From assembly GCA_951812925.1 (NCBI GenBank), contig OX638368.1:82814909-82878908 (forward strand): 64,000 nucleotides of DNA, in the 5' to 3' direction. The DNA is from Calliopum simillimum (Eukaryota; Arthropoda; Insecta; Diptera; Lauxaniidae). The position numbers were made by a program, and so were the translations under genes. Shown here in pieces: positions 31,935 to 43,439 of this stretch; position 1 is the stretch's first letter; each line of letters begins with the position of its first letter. The notes below the pieces were generated by a model. That model had not been told where the DNA came from. It saw only the letters and a program-made list of their open reading frames with translations, and searched no databases.

Positions 31935-33080
31935 GTTGTAAGAACCGAGCTATCATTCCAACTATCATCAATACATTGATTTTTATGTATTTTATTTAGA
32001 AAATAAAGTAGGAAGCACTTATTGGATCAAACTTTTTTTTTCCATCCTTGCACAGATATGTATATAGGTATAACATAATCATAATCAAAATTGTTTACCT
32101 GGTACTTTACGGGGAAAAACCCAATTTGGGAGGATCCATTTTGATGCGTTGTTTGGGGCAAAATTCTCTATCGATTGGTATAAGTTTCATGAAGTTTGAA
32201 ATTAGTGCAAGACCCACATATAAAGTTAGTATCTAATTTTACTTATTAAATAACTAGTTGCCCAGGGAGCGACATCGTTCGCCGTTCCCGATGTAATTAT
32301 AAATGTATGTTCAATGAACATTGTTCATCCATCTTTGTCAGAGTGTTTTGGAGATATGAAGTTCTGGATTTTTTTTTTTTGTTTTTCCAGCGGATGTTGT
32401 TTGTTCCGGTGTCAAAATTTTTTAATATCCGGGATTATAAATTAGAGTTCTTCCTGGATCCTTAATGAATAACATTTCTTTGAAAGAAAAAACTCTTGCA
32501 ATCCCGATGATTGGTTTTCGAGTTATTGGATTTTCCAAGAACCCAGGGGAAACCGAGAGTATTTCAAAGCAAAATGTAACCTAAAACCTTTTCAGCCAAA
32601 ATTTCATAAACGAAAATAAAATCATCAAAATTGGTGAAACATTTTTTGAGACACAATATTTTGGACGTCAACCAGGTACGTATGTACTTGTCATAGGATT
32701 TTTTTTTTTTTTTTTGTTTAATTTTAAACTGAAATTAATTCTTTTTGTATTCGAACAAAACAGTAAACTGCCGTCAATTCATATTTTGCTTTAAGTCATG
32801 TAAACTACTTACTTTGGGAAAGTGGTTTTTAGGGGAGAATCCCACGCTATGGTAGTGATTGTGTGTTAACTTGACTAATCCAAAAATCATTTCAGAATGT
32901 TCCTTTTTTTTAGATTTTCACCAAAATAGAAATGAGTACGTAGGTATTCAGTTTGAAGTCAATAAACGCTTGCGGTCGTGCTTGTGTCACAAAAAAATCC
33001 CAAACACACCGATTCATTCGGGCGTAGCTACAATCATAACTAACGCATACCGGTCGCTTAAAAGAATAAAAAACAAATTC
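31935..33080. other. AT-rich DNA between transposon and first plus-strand GST
   Basis: No supported gene. The ORFs at 32048-32236 and 32859-33110 lack recognisable content. A T-run at 32698-32716. Confidence 0.4.
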
Positions 33081-33082
33081 AG

Positions 33083-33198
33083 TATAAAATACAATTCAGT
33101 CGTTATTTGAGCATACAGCTAGTAGCCAAGAAACTCCGTTAGCAGAGGAACAACTGGAAAAACAGTAACAACAATAACAATTACAACAAGTCAAACAG
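33083..33198 (+). promoter_or_regulatory. candidate promoter and 5' noncoding exon of GST 1
   Basis: TATAAAAT at 33083-33090 is followed by a stretch without ATG ending at a donor AACAG/GTATGAA (GT at 33199). The matching acceptor is TTATTCAACAG (AG at 33583-33584), nine bases before the ATG. The layout copies that of the other cluster genes, but the TATA-to-initiator distance is not conserved here, so the start site is uncertain. Confidence 0.4.
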
Positions 33199-33593
33199 GT
33201 ATGAATATTTGGGAATATGTATTAACAAAAAAAAAAAAAAAAAAAAAAACAATCGTACAGAATTGGCTAAAAATATTCAAAATAAAAAAAAAAAAAAAAT
33301 ATTGAAAAGACTCCTCGAATACCTTCATGAAAGATTTGCGTAAAATACTTTCTGATCAAAAATTTAATTCTCTTAGAAAATTTGGCAGTCCTATATTTCG
33401 GAGCAACAGCTTTTGAGAGTCTCATGTGCTCATACTTTATGAAGGAATTCAAAGCGTCACTGATATAAGTTATCGGTCGCTATACTATCGATATTTTTAT
33501 CTGTTCAATAGAATTTTCATCATTATATTAACAATATCTTGTCTCTCAAATTACGAACAAAACATTTTTTTATTTATTCAACAGCTCTCACAA

Positions 33594-34223
33594 ATGGATT
33601 TCTACTATTTACCCGGTTCAGCGCCATGTCGTGCCGTTATTATGACCGCAAAATCTATTGGCATTGAACTTAATAAGAAGTTATTGAATTTATCAGTGGG
33701 TGATCATCTTAAACCAAGTTATCTTAAACTGAATCCACAACACACCATACCCACTTTAGTTGACAATGGATTTGCCTTGTGGGAATCTCGCGCTATTATG
33801 ATTTATTTGGTCGAGAAATATGCCAAGACCGATTCACTCTATCCCAAGTGCCCTATGACACAGGCGATTATTAATCAGCGCTTGTTTTTCGATATGGGTA
33901 CCTTGTATAAGGCATTTGCTGAATACTATTATCCTCAATTCTTTCATAAGCTACCTGCTAATCCAGAAAAATTGAAGCAAATTGAGACAGCTTTTGGATT
34001 TTTGGAACAATTTTTGCAAGGTCAAACATTTGTTGTTGGTGATTCACTGACACTTGCGGATATCGCGTTTTTGGCTACCATGTCGACCTATGCAATCGCC
34101 GGTTTTGATTTTAGCAAGTGGCAGAATGTAAGCAGGTGGTATGATAATGCCAAGCAAGTGACACCTGGTTTCGCTGAGAATTGGGAAGGTTGTTTGGAAA
34201 TGAAGAAGAAGTACATGAGTTAG
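33594..34223 (+). CDS. delta-class glutathione S-transferase, cluster gene 1
   Basis: 209-residue cytosolic GST that conjugates glutathione to electrophiles. The start at [13 protein letters not shown] is the standard delta start, just after a splice acceptor; the longer upstream frame is 5'UTR/intron. Catalytic Ser9 is present, with His38, His50, Ile52 of NPQHTIPT and the Glu64-Ser65-Arg66 trio (LWESRA). The C-terminal domain has [11 protein letters not shown], the N-capping LTLADIAF box and [16 protein letters not shown]. Nothing suggests loss of function. AATAAA-like signals cluster at 34300-34316. It is the most divergent of the group in its C-terminal half (for example [13 protein letters not shown]). 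Confidence 0.95.
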   Translation: MDFYYLPGSAPCRAVIMTAKSIGIELNKKLLNLSVGDHLKPSYLKLNPQHTIPTLVDNGFALWESRAIMIYLVEKYAKTDSLYPKCPMTQAIINQRLFFDMGTLYKAFAEYYYPQFFHKLPANPEKLKQIETAFGFLEQFLQGQTFVVGDSLTLADIAFLATMSTYAIAGFDFSKWQNVSRWYDNAKQVTPGFAENWEGCLEMKKKYMS

Positions 34224-34224
34224 A

Positions 34225-35155
34225 TTTTATATTGTTACATATTACGTATTGTTTAAGGCATTATTTATTGAAATATTTTATGTGTTTGTAAGCAGTTGAA
34301 AAATAAATAAATAAAAATTTAATTGTTTCTTGAAACGTGCAATGTGTAATTATTGTTATTAGGGTTTTTCTTTTCACTCAAATTACAATATGAGCAATTT
34401 TGTATTAGATCATTTAGATTAATACGAGTTTTTTAAAAAATTATATCGACAGAGATGAAATCACTGATTTGACAAAGAGTTTTTAATGTGACTATTGCTG
34501 CAAAACATTAACTTTTCATATTTCAAATGATTAAAGAGCTATTTCTAATTTTGTACTCGTATAACAGTATTGCTAGAAAATATTTGACAAAGTTATGCAT
34601 AGTATACATATTATGTAAGTTTGCAAATGAGTCCAATTGGAAAGAAAATCAAAAAAACTGTTGCAATCGGCAATACAGTTTACATTTACGGGCTAAAAAT
34701 CAAACCATTGAGTTATCTAACAGAAAATGACTACATAGTGGCATCTCAGATACTAAAATCTCTAATTGCATATACAAAACACTTAAAATAACCTGCGAGT
34801 GTTTTGAAATCCTAAGCTCTATCTCGCAGGAAATCGATTGGTCAAAATAATAGCAGATAATCCTTTTATGGGCTCAGAACCTTGCTTCGGGATGAAAATT
34901 AACTTCAAAAATAACTTGACAGATTGACTGCTTGAACAGTTTCTGGTGAGCAGGTATGCGGAAAGTGAAAAGGCTTATCAACTCAAAACGAGTTAAGGCA
35001 GAAGATATTTTATAATCAACATAAATAAAATATTATAATTTTATATTGAACTAATTAAACAGTCATTTTTGCAATTTTTCAACAACAGACGAAAGCAAGT
35101 GTTAACATGGAAATTGATTACATATGTTTCGGCTACTTCCACATACATATTTATA
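34225..35155. other. 3' flank of GST 1 and intergenic DNA
   Basis: After the polyadenylation region no gene or element is recognised. Confidence 0.45.
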
Positions 35156-35159
35156 TATT

Positions 35160-35310
35160 TTCATGTATAAACATGTATATAGCCTCATCAGATCAGTTTT
35201 AGTTAAATCTTGCCAGAAACCGTACTCGAACCCGTGACTCCGGTTTTCTAATGAAAGAGAACGCGGTGCTTAAGCGATTGTGCTATAGGCCACGAGTAAA
35301 CTCTCTGAGC
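35160..35310 (-). repeat. tRNA-derived SINE-like sequence
   Basis: The minus strand shows an RNA polymerase III A-box-like TAGCACAATCG (35285-35275) and a B box GGTTCGAGTAC (35232-35222) at tRNA-like spacing. The T-stem and acceptor do not pair well, so a working tRNA gene is unlikely. A truncated tRNA-derived SINE is the best reading. Confidence 0.45.
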
Positions 35311-35476
35311 AGGATCGCCATTATGCATAACTCATAAGGCTCACTAGCGCCGTCTGTTGTGAAAAATTGCCAAATTGTTAGTTGGTACTTCAATTTAGAA
35401 AAAGCGCGTTGGTACTTTCATTAGTACTATACAAGCAATAAAAAACAGTCAATAAACTAACTTCATAAATAAAATA

Positions 35477-35700
35477 TATCGATACATCCAACGTAAAAGT
35501 TTGTAACTCAAGTTACCAACTTTTTACGGGACAATGATTTTCAAAATCTGCGTATTAGACTCTAACTTGTGTACAATTTTTGGTACCATGCAAAAACTTA
35601 GCAACTTAAGTTGATAACTTATGCACGGGACAAAAATAACAAATTGCATTGGTAACTTAATTTACAAAGTTATTAGTTAATTTTACTTTATTTAACGTAT
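35477..35700 (+). mobile_element. MITE of the CATCCAACGTAAAAGTT family, copy 1
   Basis: Starts ATCGATACATCCAACGTAAA, then GTAACTCAAGTTACCAACTT. Related copies are at 49014-49284 and 52555-52720. The right end here is diverged, so the boundary is approximate. Confidence 0.55.
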
Positions 35701-35824
35701 TGTCCGTACCGTCCAAAGACAAAGTCATAAATATTAATCAAAGACAATGAGAGGGAACCTTAATAATTTTTGCGTGTGCCACCGCATATTTATATTTTTA
35801 TATTTATGTTCATTAGAATAGGTC

Positions 35825-36520
35825 GAAATATAAATTCATTCTCACACTTCCTCAAAAGTTAGAACAGCTCTTAAAAGCGATATCTGCATAATTTTTTTTC
35901 GTTCCGAGATAAACTTAAAGAGCACTGTTGATTCTTCTGAAGACCCATTTTGGAAAAGAAAACATGTTTTTTGCTCACAATTTGTATACCCTACACTCAG
36001 GGTATATTCACTTTGTCCTTCCGTTTGTAACGCAGAGAAGGAGGCGTGGCAGATATAGAAAAGTATATATATTCTTGATCAGAGTCACCTCCTGAGTCGA
36101 TATACTTAGCTATGTCCGTCTGTCTGGCTGGCTGGCTTTGAGTGGAAATATTTTTTACGGGAAAACTAACCAATATAATTCAATGAAATTTGATACGTTG
36201 GATTCGTTGTTAAAGTTAGCTCGTGGGATTGAGCGAAATGATTGAAAACAAATTTTGTGCAGACACTTGGAATAGATAGTGCAAAATCTAAGCAAAAACT
36301 AAGTGAATTCAGTCAAGAAGGCATGGCACCTCCCGTACAAGTCAAATTTTTAAAATACTGGAGTGAAGGGTACATTATTTTTTGGTCAGGCCAAAGGTAA
36401 CACCCTTACTAGTTTTTCTTCACATGATGGATACCCAAATTTGGTTGAAAAATAAAGATTATGTTTTTGGAAAAATTAAGTAAGGATCTAATTGGAACAG
36501 TCAAAATGTAGGGCTTAATG
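35825..36520 (+). repeat. repeat R3 interrupted by a copy of repeat R1
   Basis: R3 sequence (TCAAAAGTTAGAACAGCTCT, TGAAGACCCATTTTG) runs to about 35984 and resumes at 36416 with ATGATGGATACCCAAATTTG. Between lies R1 (35985-36415), beginning TATACCCTACACTCAGGGTA and ending GGCCAAAGGTAACACCC. An uninterrupted R3 copy is at 45310-45560, which makes the nesting order clear. Confidence 0.65.
35985..36415 (+). repeat. dispersed repeat R1, nested copy
   Basis: Collinear with the minus-strand copy at 16960-17612: CAGGGTATATTCACTTTGTC, GAGGCGTGGCAGATATAGAA, TTCTTGATCAGAGTCACC, GGAAATATTTTTTACGGGA, then TTTTGGTCAGGCCAAAGG. The tandem C-rich internal units of that copy are reduced to one here. Confidence 0.75.
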
Positions 36521-37235
36521 AGGAAAGTTTTGACTTTTTGATGCCGCTAACAAAAATTTATTACACTGTTTGCTGTGAGTGTTTTACTTTTTCAAATATG
36601 CTTCAAAACTGCTATTTTTGCACTTTGAAGCAAGGATATCTGGAGATCTAGAGTCAATTCTGAAAAATATATTATACTTTGCGTATCGCATTACTTTGGT
36701 GAATCTGAATTCACTTACAAAACTAAGGCAGTAGAAATAAAAAAATAGTTTGTCGCCCTATGTAATTTTTAACGCTAAAATGTTTGCAAGAATACCCATA
36801 ATCTATATTTTTTAAGGAAATTTGGGTATCCATTCTTTGAAGAAAAAAATATAAGCAAAAAAATGTTGTTTTTTTTTGGAAACGAAAAAAAAGTCACGCA
36901 AACATCGTTTTTAAGAGCCCTTCTAACTTTTGAGACGGTGTGGGGATGATTTTTATTTTTCTTCATACAAATCGAACTAGTTTAATGTTCATATGACTTA
37001 AGTTATCTTCAAAATAAAAATATGGACTTTATTTTATCTCACAGCATGTGTAGATTCTTTTTTACCCAAATTCAGTTCTAAAGCAATAATTCCCTTAGAC
37101 CTGTTGAGAATTATAAAATGCATACAATTTAAATAAAAATAAAAATGTAATACATACAGATAAAACATTAAAGTTTCATGATTTTCTTGCAAAACATGGT
37201 CCCTTTCATCATTCGCAGCCTTTTTATCTTTACTG
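36520..37235. other. repeat-derived DNA
   Basis: Includes a minus-strand piece of R3 near 36820-36840 (TTTGGGTATCCATTC). No gene is supported. Confidence 0.4.
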
Positions 37236-38779
37236 ATATATGAATGGGTTTTTTTGAAAGTGGAAAAAGTCCACTTTTTCATAAACTGAGATATTAAAGG
37301 GTTTGCGTACGACTCAATTTAAAAATATTGGCAAGCGTTACTAAACCGGTGTTAAGTGTTTACCACAGTAAATCAATCAAATTTTGTTATGCTGTAAAAA
37401 TTTTTACAAGTGTAATAGAAAGTAGTTGAGTTTTTTTTGTCCGAATGGACTTATTCCACTTTCATTTATAATAAATTTAAAAATTTGTTATACTTTTGTA
37501 TGACTTATTCCATTTTTACTCACAAAATATTTTGTAAATTAAAGAAAAGGAAAATTAAAACTTAGAAAAATTTTGCTTTAAAAACTGTTGTTGTTTCTTT
37601 TCTTTTCTTTTTGCTCAAGTAGGGCTCTGCAAATTAGTTATAACAACAACAAAAACAAAAAGTTCTTGTCGGACCTACTTTCGGAGATATAGCCATCGGA
37701 AGATTGAGATATATCTTTTATAAAAATTATTATAAGTTGGGAACCCCTGAAAGGATTTTAATAATATTAGTGTCATATAAAAGATATGATAACTTGCTAT
37801 AAAATCAACCTACGAAAAATTTTAATCCGAGCCGTGGTTTTAGAGATATTGCAGATTTTCAGAAATTTTGACAATTTTTTTTTTTTAAACTACTGTTTTT
37901 CCAAAAACTGTATCATTAATGCATAGTTTTAGTAACACATTATAAAAGCCCAATTTATTTGCTTTCATTTGACATGTAATTTGTACCTCATTTCTTGCAT
38001 TATCATATTTTTTTAAAGGAAAACAAAAAAGTGAACCAAAGAAATTTTCATTAAATTTAGGAAAACATTACAAGAACAACTGAGGAGTTATTTTTCAAAA
38101 GGGCTTATAACCAAAACGAGGCAAAAGTAAAGTCATATCTCAATCTTCCGATGGTTATATCTCCGAAAGTAGGTCCGACAAGAACTTTTTGTTTTTGTTG
38201 TTGTTATAACCAATTTTCAGAGCCCTACTTGAGCAAAAAGAAAAGAAAAGAAACAACAACAGTTTTTAAAGCAAAATTTTTCTAAGTTTTAATTTTCCTT
38301 TGCTTTAATCTACAAAATATTTTGTGAGTAAAAATGGAATAAGTCATACAAAAGTATAACAAATTTTTAAATTTATTATAAATGAAATTGGAATAAGTCC
38401 ATTCGGACCAAAAAAACTCAACTACTTTCTATTACACTTGAAAAAATTTTACAGCATAACAAAATTTGATTAATTTACAGTAATAAAATCTTAAAACCGG
38501 TTTAATAACGCTTGCCAATATTTTTAAATTGATTTAAAAGCAAAATCTTCTGCATAGCAGTAGATGAAAAAATGGACTTATTCCACTTTCAAAAAAATCA
38601 TTTTTGTAAAAATGTTTTTCATGAAAAGTTCTTTTGAGTAATTTTTGATGAAATCGTGGTCTAACGAGTCTGTAATTTTCAATATAAAAAGAAAGCATAT
38701 ATAGCTAGCTATAACTACCATAAACTCAATTTTTCCGGAATTGGACTTATTCCGCTTTCAAATAAACCCATTCATATAT
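37236..38779. mobile_element. 1.54-kb giant foldback element
   Basis: The ends read ATATATGAATGGGTTT and AAACCCATTCATATAT. The arms pair almost perfectly for about 450 bp, for example TTGTTATACTTTTGTATGAC/GTCATACAAAAGTATAACAA, CTGTTGTTGTTTCTTTTCTT/AAGAAAAGAAACAACAACAG and GTCGGACCTACTTTCGGAGA/TCTCCGAAAGTAGGTCCGAC. The left arm runs to about 37715 and the right arm starts near 38138. The right arm carries about 175 extra bases around 38540-38740. No coding capacity. Confidence 0.88.
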
Positions 38780-39098
38780 GATATATATTTGTGTACGCTA
38801 ATGAGTTAACCGAGCAATCTTATAAAACGTGATTCTGTTTATTCAAAAATAATTGAGCTCTAAGCTTTCCCTTATCTCGCCTAAAATGCAAACAAAAAAT
38901 TTTCGGTAGTTTGCAGTTGACTCTACAATATGCCCGTTAAGACATGGTATCTTTCAGTCCTAATATAGAATTTATACATATGCATATAATATACTACACA
39001 TACTTTTGTTTTTATGTATATCGAGTGTATTCCTGCGATAGTGTACAGATAATGAACTGGCAGTCATACAATCTTTCTCCACATGTGCCGGTAAATCG

Positions 39099-39179
39099 TA
39101 TAAAAACTACTGCCTGGTCTTGATAAATTCACTCCTTGTTCGAATTTACATCGTACGGTAACAGTTTTGTAGCAAAGAA
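39099..39179 (+). promoter_or_regulatory. core promoter and 5' noncoding exon of GST 2
   Basis: TATAAAAA at 39099, initiator TTCACTC with its A at 39131 (32 bp on), and a noncoding exon containing ATCGTACGGTAACAGTTTTG that ends CAAAGAA/GTAAGT (donor 39180). It lines up base for base with the promoters at 51021, 53309 and 58153. The upstream GCCGGTAAAT is shared with GST 3. Confidence 0.8.
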
Positions 39180-40041
39180 GTAAGTTTTTCCATAACATTA
39201 TTAAAAAAAAAAAAAACAAATTATAACCCTTACCATTATTAACAGTAAAAGTCTGCGAGAAAGTCTTAATTGCACAAATCATTCCTAGTATTTGGAGAAC
39301 TTAAAAAAATATTGTTAGTACAGTGTTTTGAAATTATTGCTGGAATAGATAAGCTTATCCTGTTTTGTCTAAATTTAATTTGTCAAGAACTTTGTTAAGC
39401 CGTCGTTTTTTTTTCAGCTGACAGCTAAGTTAAAAATCATAAGTTTATATCAAGTGCGACCCAATCAGTCCATCTACGTTAACGCAACTTACGTCGTGTG
39501 ATTTGACAATCGTAAAATAAATTTATTTACAATTTCGTTTGTTGTTTTTTTTTTCTTTGTCGTTTCTCTTTTATTTTTTTAATAAAATTGGAATAAAAAA
39601 TTATTGGAGCTGTGCAAGTGCAAACTTAAAATTTGAAATTAATATTATCAAAAGAGTATTCATGTTTTAATCCGTTTTCAAAGTATTCATTGGGCCAGGC
39701 TTCCCCATCAAATCCATCGCAGTCAGTTGAAAAAAACGACGTGACGTACTCGACGTACTGAATGAACCGTTGGCTTTAATTTATTTCTATTTTAAATGTA
39801 TAGGAAAAGCAAAGCCCATTCGTCAAAATTCATATATTCTTTTACTCTGTACTAGCAGAAATCTTTTCTATAATTCGTATGAATTCCCTTTATCGTCACC
39901 CACTGCAACCTTCAAAAGTTTTTAATTTTATGAAAGGTAACACGCCAACAGTCAAAATATGCACTCAATTTATTAGTTTTATTCCCAAAAATTTATTTTT
40001 TTAAATGTTTTTACTTAATTTTTTCTTTTTTTCACTTTCAG
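39180..40041 (+). other. 5'UTR intron of GST 2
   Basis: 862 bp, GTAAGT to TTTCACTTTCAG. AT-rich; no element recognised inside. Confidence 0.7.
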
Positions 40042-40048
40042 CTTTATC

Positions 40049-40675
40049 ATGGATTTATACTATGTGCCAGGTGCAGCCAGTTGCCGCGCTATCATCATGC
40101 TAGCTGAAGCTGTTGGTGTTGAACTGAACAAGAGAGTATTGGACCTCCAAGCTGGTGAACAACTTAACCCGGTTTTTGTGAAAATCAACCCACAACACAC
40201 AATTCCCACAATTGTCGATAACGATTTTGCATTGTGGGAATCTCGTGCCATTTTGGTCTATTTGGCTGAACAGTATGGAAAGGCTGATGAACTCTACCCC
40301 AAGTCCCCCAAGCAACGCGCTGTGGTCAATCAACGCTTGTACTTCGATATGGGCACATTGAACGCCGCATTTGCTGAATACTGGTATCCACAATACCAAA
40401 AGAAAGCACCTGCGGATCCAGAGAAATTCAAGAAAGTTGAAATCGCTTTCGATTTCTTGAATACTTTCTTGGAGGGACAAACTTATGCTGCTGGTGATAG
40501 CTTGACTGTTGCTGATTTCGCTTTAGTTGCCACAGTATCTACATTCGTTGTTCTTGGATTAGATATAAGCAAGTATAAGAATGTATCCAGTTGGTATGAA
40601 AATATCAAAAAAGTTATACCTGGTTGGGAAGAGAATTGGACTGGGTGCTTGGAATTGAAGAAACGTTTTAGCTAA
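40049..40675 (+). CDS. delta-class GST-like protein with Ser9 replaced, cluster gene 2
   Basis: 208 residues, full length, intact frame, starting seven bases after the acceptor at 40041. Overall it is a normal delta [73 protein letters not shown]. The glutathione site is altered: the segment reads VPGAASCRA, so the catalytic Ser9 is Ala (a serine remains two positions on at 11), and His38 is Gln. Some Drosophila delta members also lack Ser9, so this is a real variant rather than decay. It may have low conjugating activity, bind ligands, or use another residue. The antisense ORFs here are shadows. Confidence 0.94.
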   Translation: MDLYYVPGAASCRAIIMLAEAVGVELNKRVLDLQAGEQLNPVFVKINPQHTIPTIVDNDFALWESRAILVYLAEQYGKADELYPKSPKQRAVVNQRLYFDMGTLNAAFAEYWYPQYQKKAPADPEKFKKVEIAFDFLNTFLEGQTYAAGDSLTVADFALVATVSTFVVLGLDISKYKNVSSWYENIKKVIPGWEENWTGCLELKKRFS

Positions 40676-40679
40676 GCAA

Positions 40680-41900
40680 CTTATACACATTGTACCTTCT
40701 TTTGTAAATAATATAAAATTATATATACGAGTACATATACGAAAATGTGAATACATATATAAAAATATAGATATTTAAATACAGTATGGCGAAGCTTTTT
40801 TATATAATTTTGTAGAACCTGTTTATTTCAATTATCAGGCAATGTTCTTAACTGTTTTCTGCACATTGAGGTTTTCATACAGTCAAAACTTTTGGATCCT
40901 TCTTATTACGATGGATAACACCTCAAGAGGTATTTCCCTTGATTTTTCAATTCAGCGTAGGAACCATAATTGAAATGTTAATTGACATTACTAGATTTTC
41001 AAAAATAAATTACCAGAGCTGTTTTTTTGTACTTTTTCAGAAAAAACCTGGAATATTCTGTACAAAGAAATTTAATTAAACGTTTCATATTTTTATTTAA
41101 GCAATAACATCTACATATGACAGATTCTAAGTATGCAAACACAAATCAACTTTCAGATCGAAAATCACCGATAGAAGTTTTTAGCATGGTACTTCAATCG
41201 ATTTGAATGGACACACACATTTAGTGCTTGGAAAATTACCAAAATTACAAAAATACTAAATTTACCTTTTTGAAATAACGAATCTCATGAATGTCAAATA
41301 GAAAATTGTTCTATCGTATAATTAATTAATTATATTAATTATATATTTATAATTTGAATTTATTTTTTTTTATATCCAAACATGTACTCTTTGAAATTGG
41401 CTACCATAATTATTGTCGGAAAGAATGAACTCTCTCAAAATTTCCTCTTTTCATTGCTCTCTAAATTACGAGTATGTACGAGTATGTATTACTTAATACC
41501 GGCTTTTTTCTGGCATGAAAAATCATTAAAGTATTGTAAACGTCACATACGTACACGTATTTAAATACAAGCACTTATGTGTGTATTATTAAACACAAAC
41601 AAGTTCGTGTTTATTTCTATATACATTTGTCAACAAAAAATCGCGTATATGATGTATAAAAAATGTATAACAAAAATTCAAAGAAATAAAAATGATCTCT
41701 GATACTTTCAAAAGTCGCGAGTTGGCGCTATATTGGGCATAAGCGACTATAATTGGTACTAGACTTCGCCTTCTGCCGAAATTCGACCACTTTAATTAAT
41801 TTGAATTTAAAGAGACTATGGAACTTTAATTACTAACAATATCTGCATATTTTCTTTTAAGAAGCTTGGATCTGCTCTTTATGAAACAAATCCTGTTAAT
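40680..41900. other. 3' flank of GST 2 and intergenic DNA
   Basis: No canonical AATAAA directly follows the stop; ATATAAAATTAT near 40709 is the nearest candidate. Nothing else is recognised. Confidence 0.4.
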
Positions 41901-42290
41901 ATCTTTTTTAATTTTTAATTTCTATCCTTAGCGTTAAGCCTACCATTGTTTCAAGTGACATTAAAATTATTGCAGCAGTTTCGCCGTAAGACCGTGTATT
42001 CTACTTACGGACCTGGCACCCCCCTTTTAAAATTATCAACTTTTAATTAGCTTTCCTTAGTGTTGAGACTATCTCATTACAGAATTCTATAAAAAATTGG
42101 TGCAGCAGTTTAGCACTGATAGGTATTATACTATTATGGGCGTGGCTCCGCCCACTGAAAAACACAATTGTCATTTTACAGTTTCATAGTGCTAACTCTA
42201 TCTCCATACCAAATATCATAATAATCGATGCAGTGGCTTGGACGTGAAAGCTTTTTTTTCATTTAGGGGCGTAGCACCGCCTCACAATCG
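41900..42290 (+). repeat. tandem array, period about 129 bp
   Basis: Three units marked by TTGCAGCAGTTT at 41970, TGCAGCAGTTT at 42101 and TGCAGTGGCTT at 42229, each followed by a GGCGTGGC/CCGCCC-type box and an ACTATCTC, ATACCAAAT stretch. A separate relative lies at 43715-43830 (ATACCAAATTTCGTAAAAAT, GGCGTGGCACCGCCCAC). More loosely related text continues to about 42700. Confidence 0.65.
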
Positions 42291-42769
42291 GAGGATTTGT
42301 ATGAAACGGCGGTCAAATATAGTAATAAAAGAGGTAGGTTATTAAAATTTGGTACAAATATTTTTTACTTTAAAATAATAAAATTCTGTGAATACGAACA
42401 ATATCTGCCGACGGACACGCCTACCTCCCGTACAAAGTTAGGGCGTGGTCGGAATTGGTATCAATTCCCAATAACTTGACCCCGCTGTTGTTAAAAATTA
42501 TTAGGTATTTTTTATAGGTATTTTTTATTAGTTCTCACCAGAAAAGTTGGCGGCTCCACGCCCCTATGAATGCTGATTCATCATATCTCAGAAATTGCTT
42601 GACGAAGATAGACACAATCTGGTACATATGCAAAGGAAATTTGAAAAAATAATTTTCAATGAAAAAATGGGCAGTGCTACGCCCATCAAAAATAAAATTT
42701 GTCATATTACTAACGCTACTTGGTGCAAATTATAAGATTTGGTAAAATGCTTCGCTATGGTATGTCCAA

Positions 42770-43400
42770 GTAAAGAGTTTTCTCAAAAACTGCAATAGGA
42801 AAAAATTCATAAAAAAAAAAGTTCTCAGTAGGAACTTTGCATTTCGATTAAGCATACTTGGCCACATATTATATTGGAAAATAATGAAAATCAGAAAATG
42901 TGTTTTTTTTTAATGTCAAAGTTTTCAAAATTTATCGTTTTTGGCTTTTTGAGCTTAAATTTTCGAAAAAATCACCATATTATATATAAAAACTCAAACA
43001 AATATTTTTTTAAAAGCTAAATGCTCCCAGTGTGCCAAACGGTAACGGATCCGTATCGGATAAAAAAGCGGAGATATGAACCGTTTGGCACACTGGGCTT
43101 GTACTTTTTGCAAAATGCTATTTTTACATATCTCGATGCAAACGAATTAAAATAGCGTTCCAAAAAAGTCAATTTATTTGGAACCGTCAAAAACTACAAT
43201 AAAAAAAAGTTCAGAAAAAAAAGTTCCCAAAATAGGCAGCAGGAATTTTGCATTTCGATTGAGCATATTTGCACACATATTATATCGAAAAATAATAAAA
43301 ATCAGAACATGTGTTTTTTTTAATGTGAATGTTTGCAATTTTTCCATTTTCACCATTTTTTTTTAATATTTGAAAAATCACTATAATTCACATAAAATCT
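42770..43400 (+). repeat. direct duplication of about 410 bp
   Basis: TTTGCATTTCGATTAAGCAT at about 42837 recurs as TTTGCATTTCGATTGAGCAT at about 43247, with the following 110 bp alike (CACATATTATAT, AATAATGAAAATCAGAA, TGTGTTTTTTTT). The 72-bp MITE at 43026-43097 sits between the two copies. Confidence 0.65.
43026..43097. mobile_element. 72-bp minimal MITE, CCCAGTGTGCC family
   Basis: Perfect 18-bp inverted ends (CCCAGTGTGCCAAACGGT / ACCGTTTGGCACACTGGG) around a 36-base centre that matches only the right half of the 195-bp relative at 18968-19162 (CGGATAAAAAAGCGGAGAT). An internally deleted, very short but end-perfect copy. Confidence 0.82.
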
Positions 43401-43439
43401 GCAGAAAAAAAAAATAGGTTATTTTTAATAAAGTAGTAG

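Noticed and set aside
35222..35290. Working tRNA gene on minus
   Set aside because: A and B boxes are present but T-stem and acceptor pairing fail by eye; a SINE head is more likely.
40060..40480. Minus-strand ORFs of 63 and 126 residues across GST 2 (similar ones across GST 3 at 51658-52269 and GST 4 at 55630-55854)
   Set aside because: They are exact antisense shadows of conserved GST codons and recur only because the paralogues share sequence.
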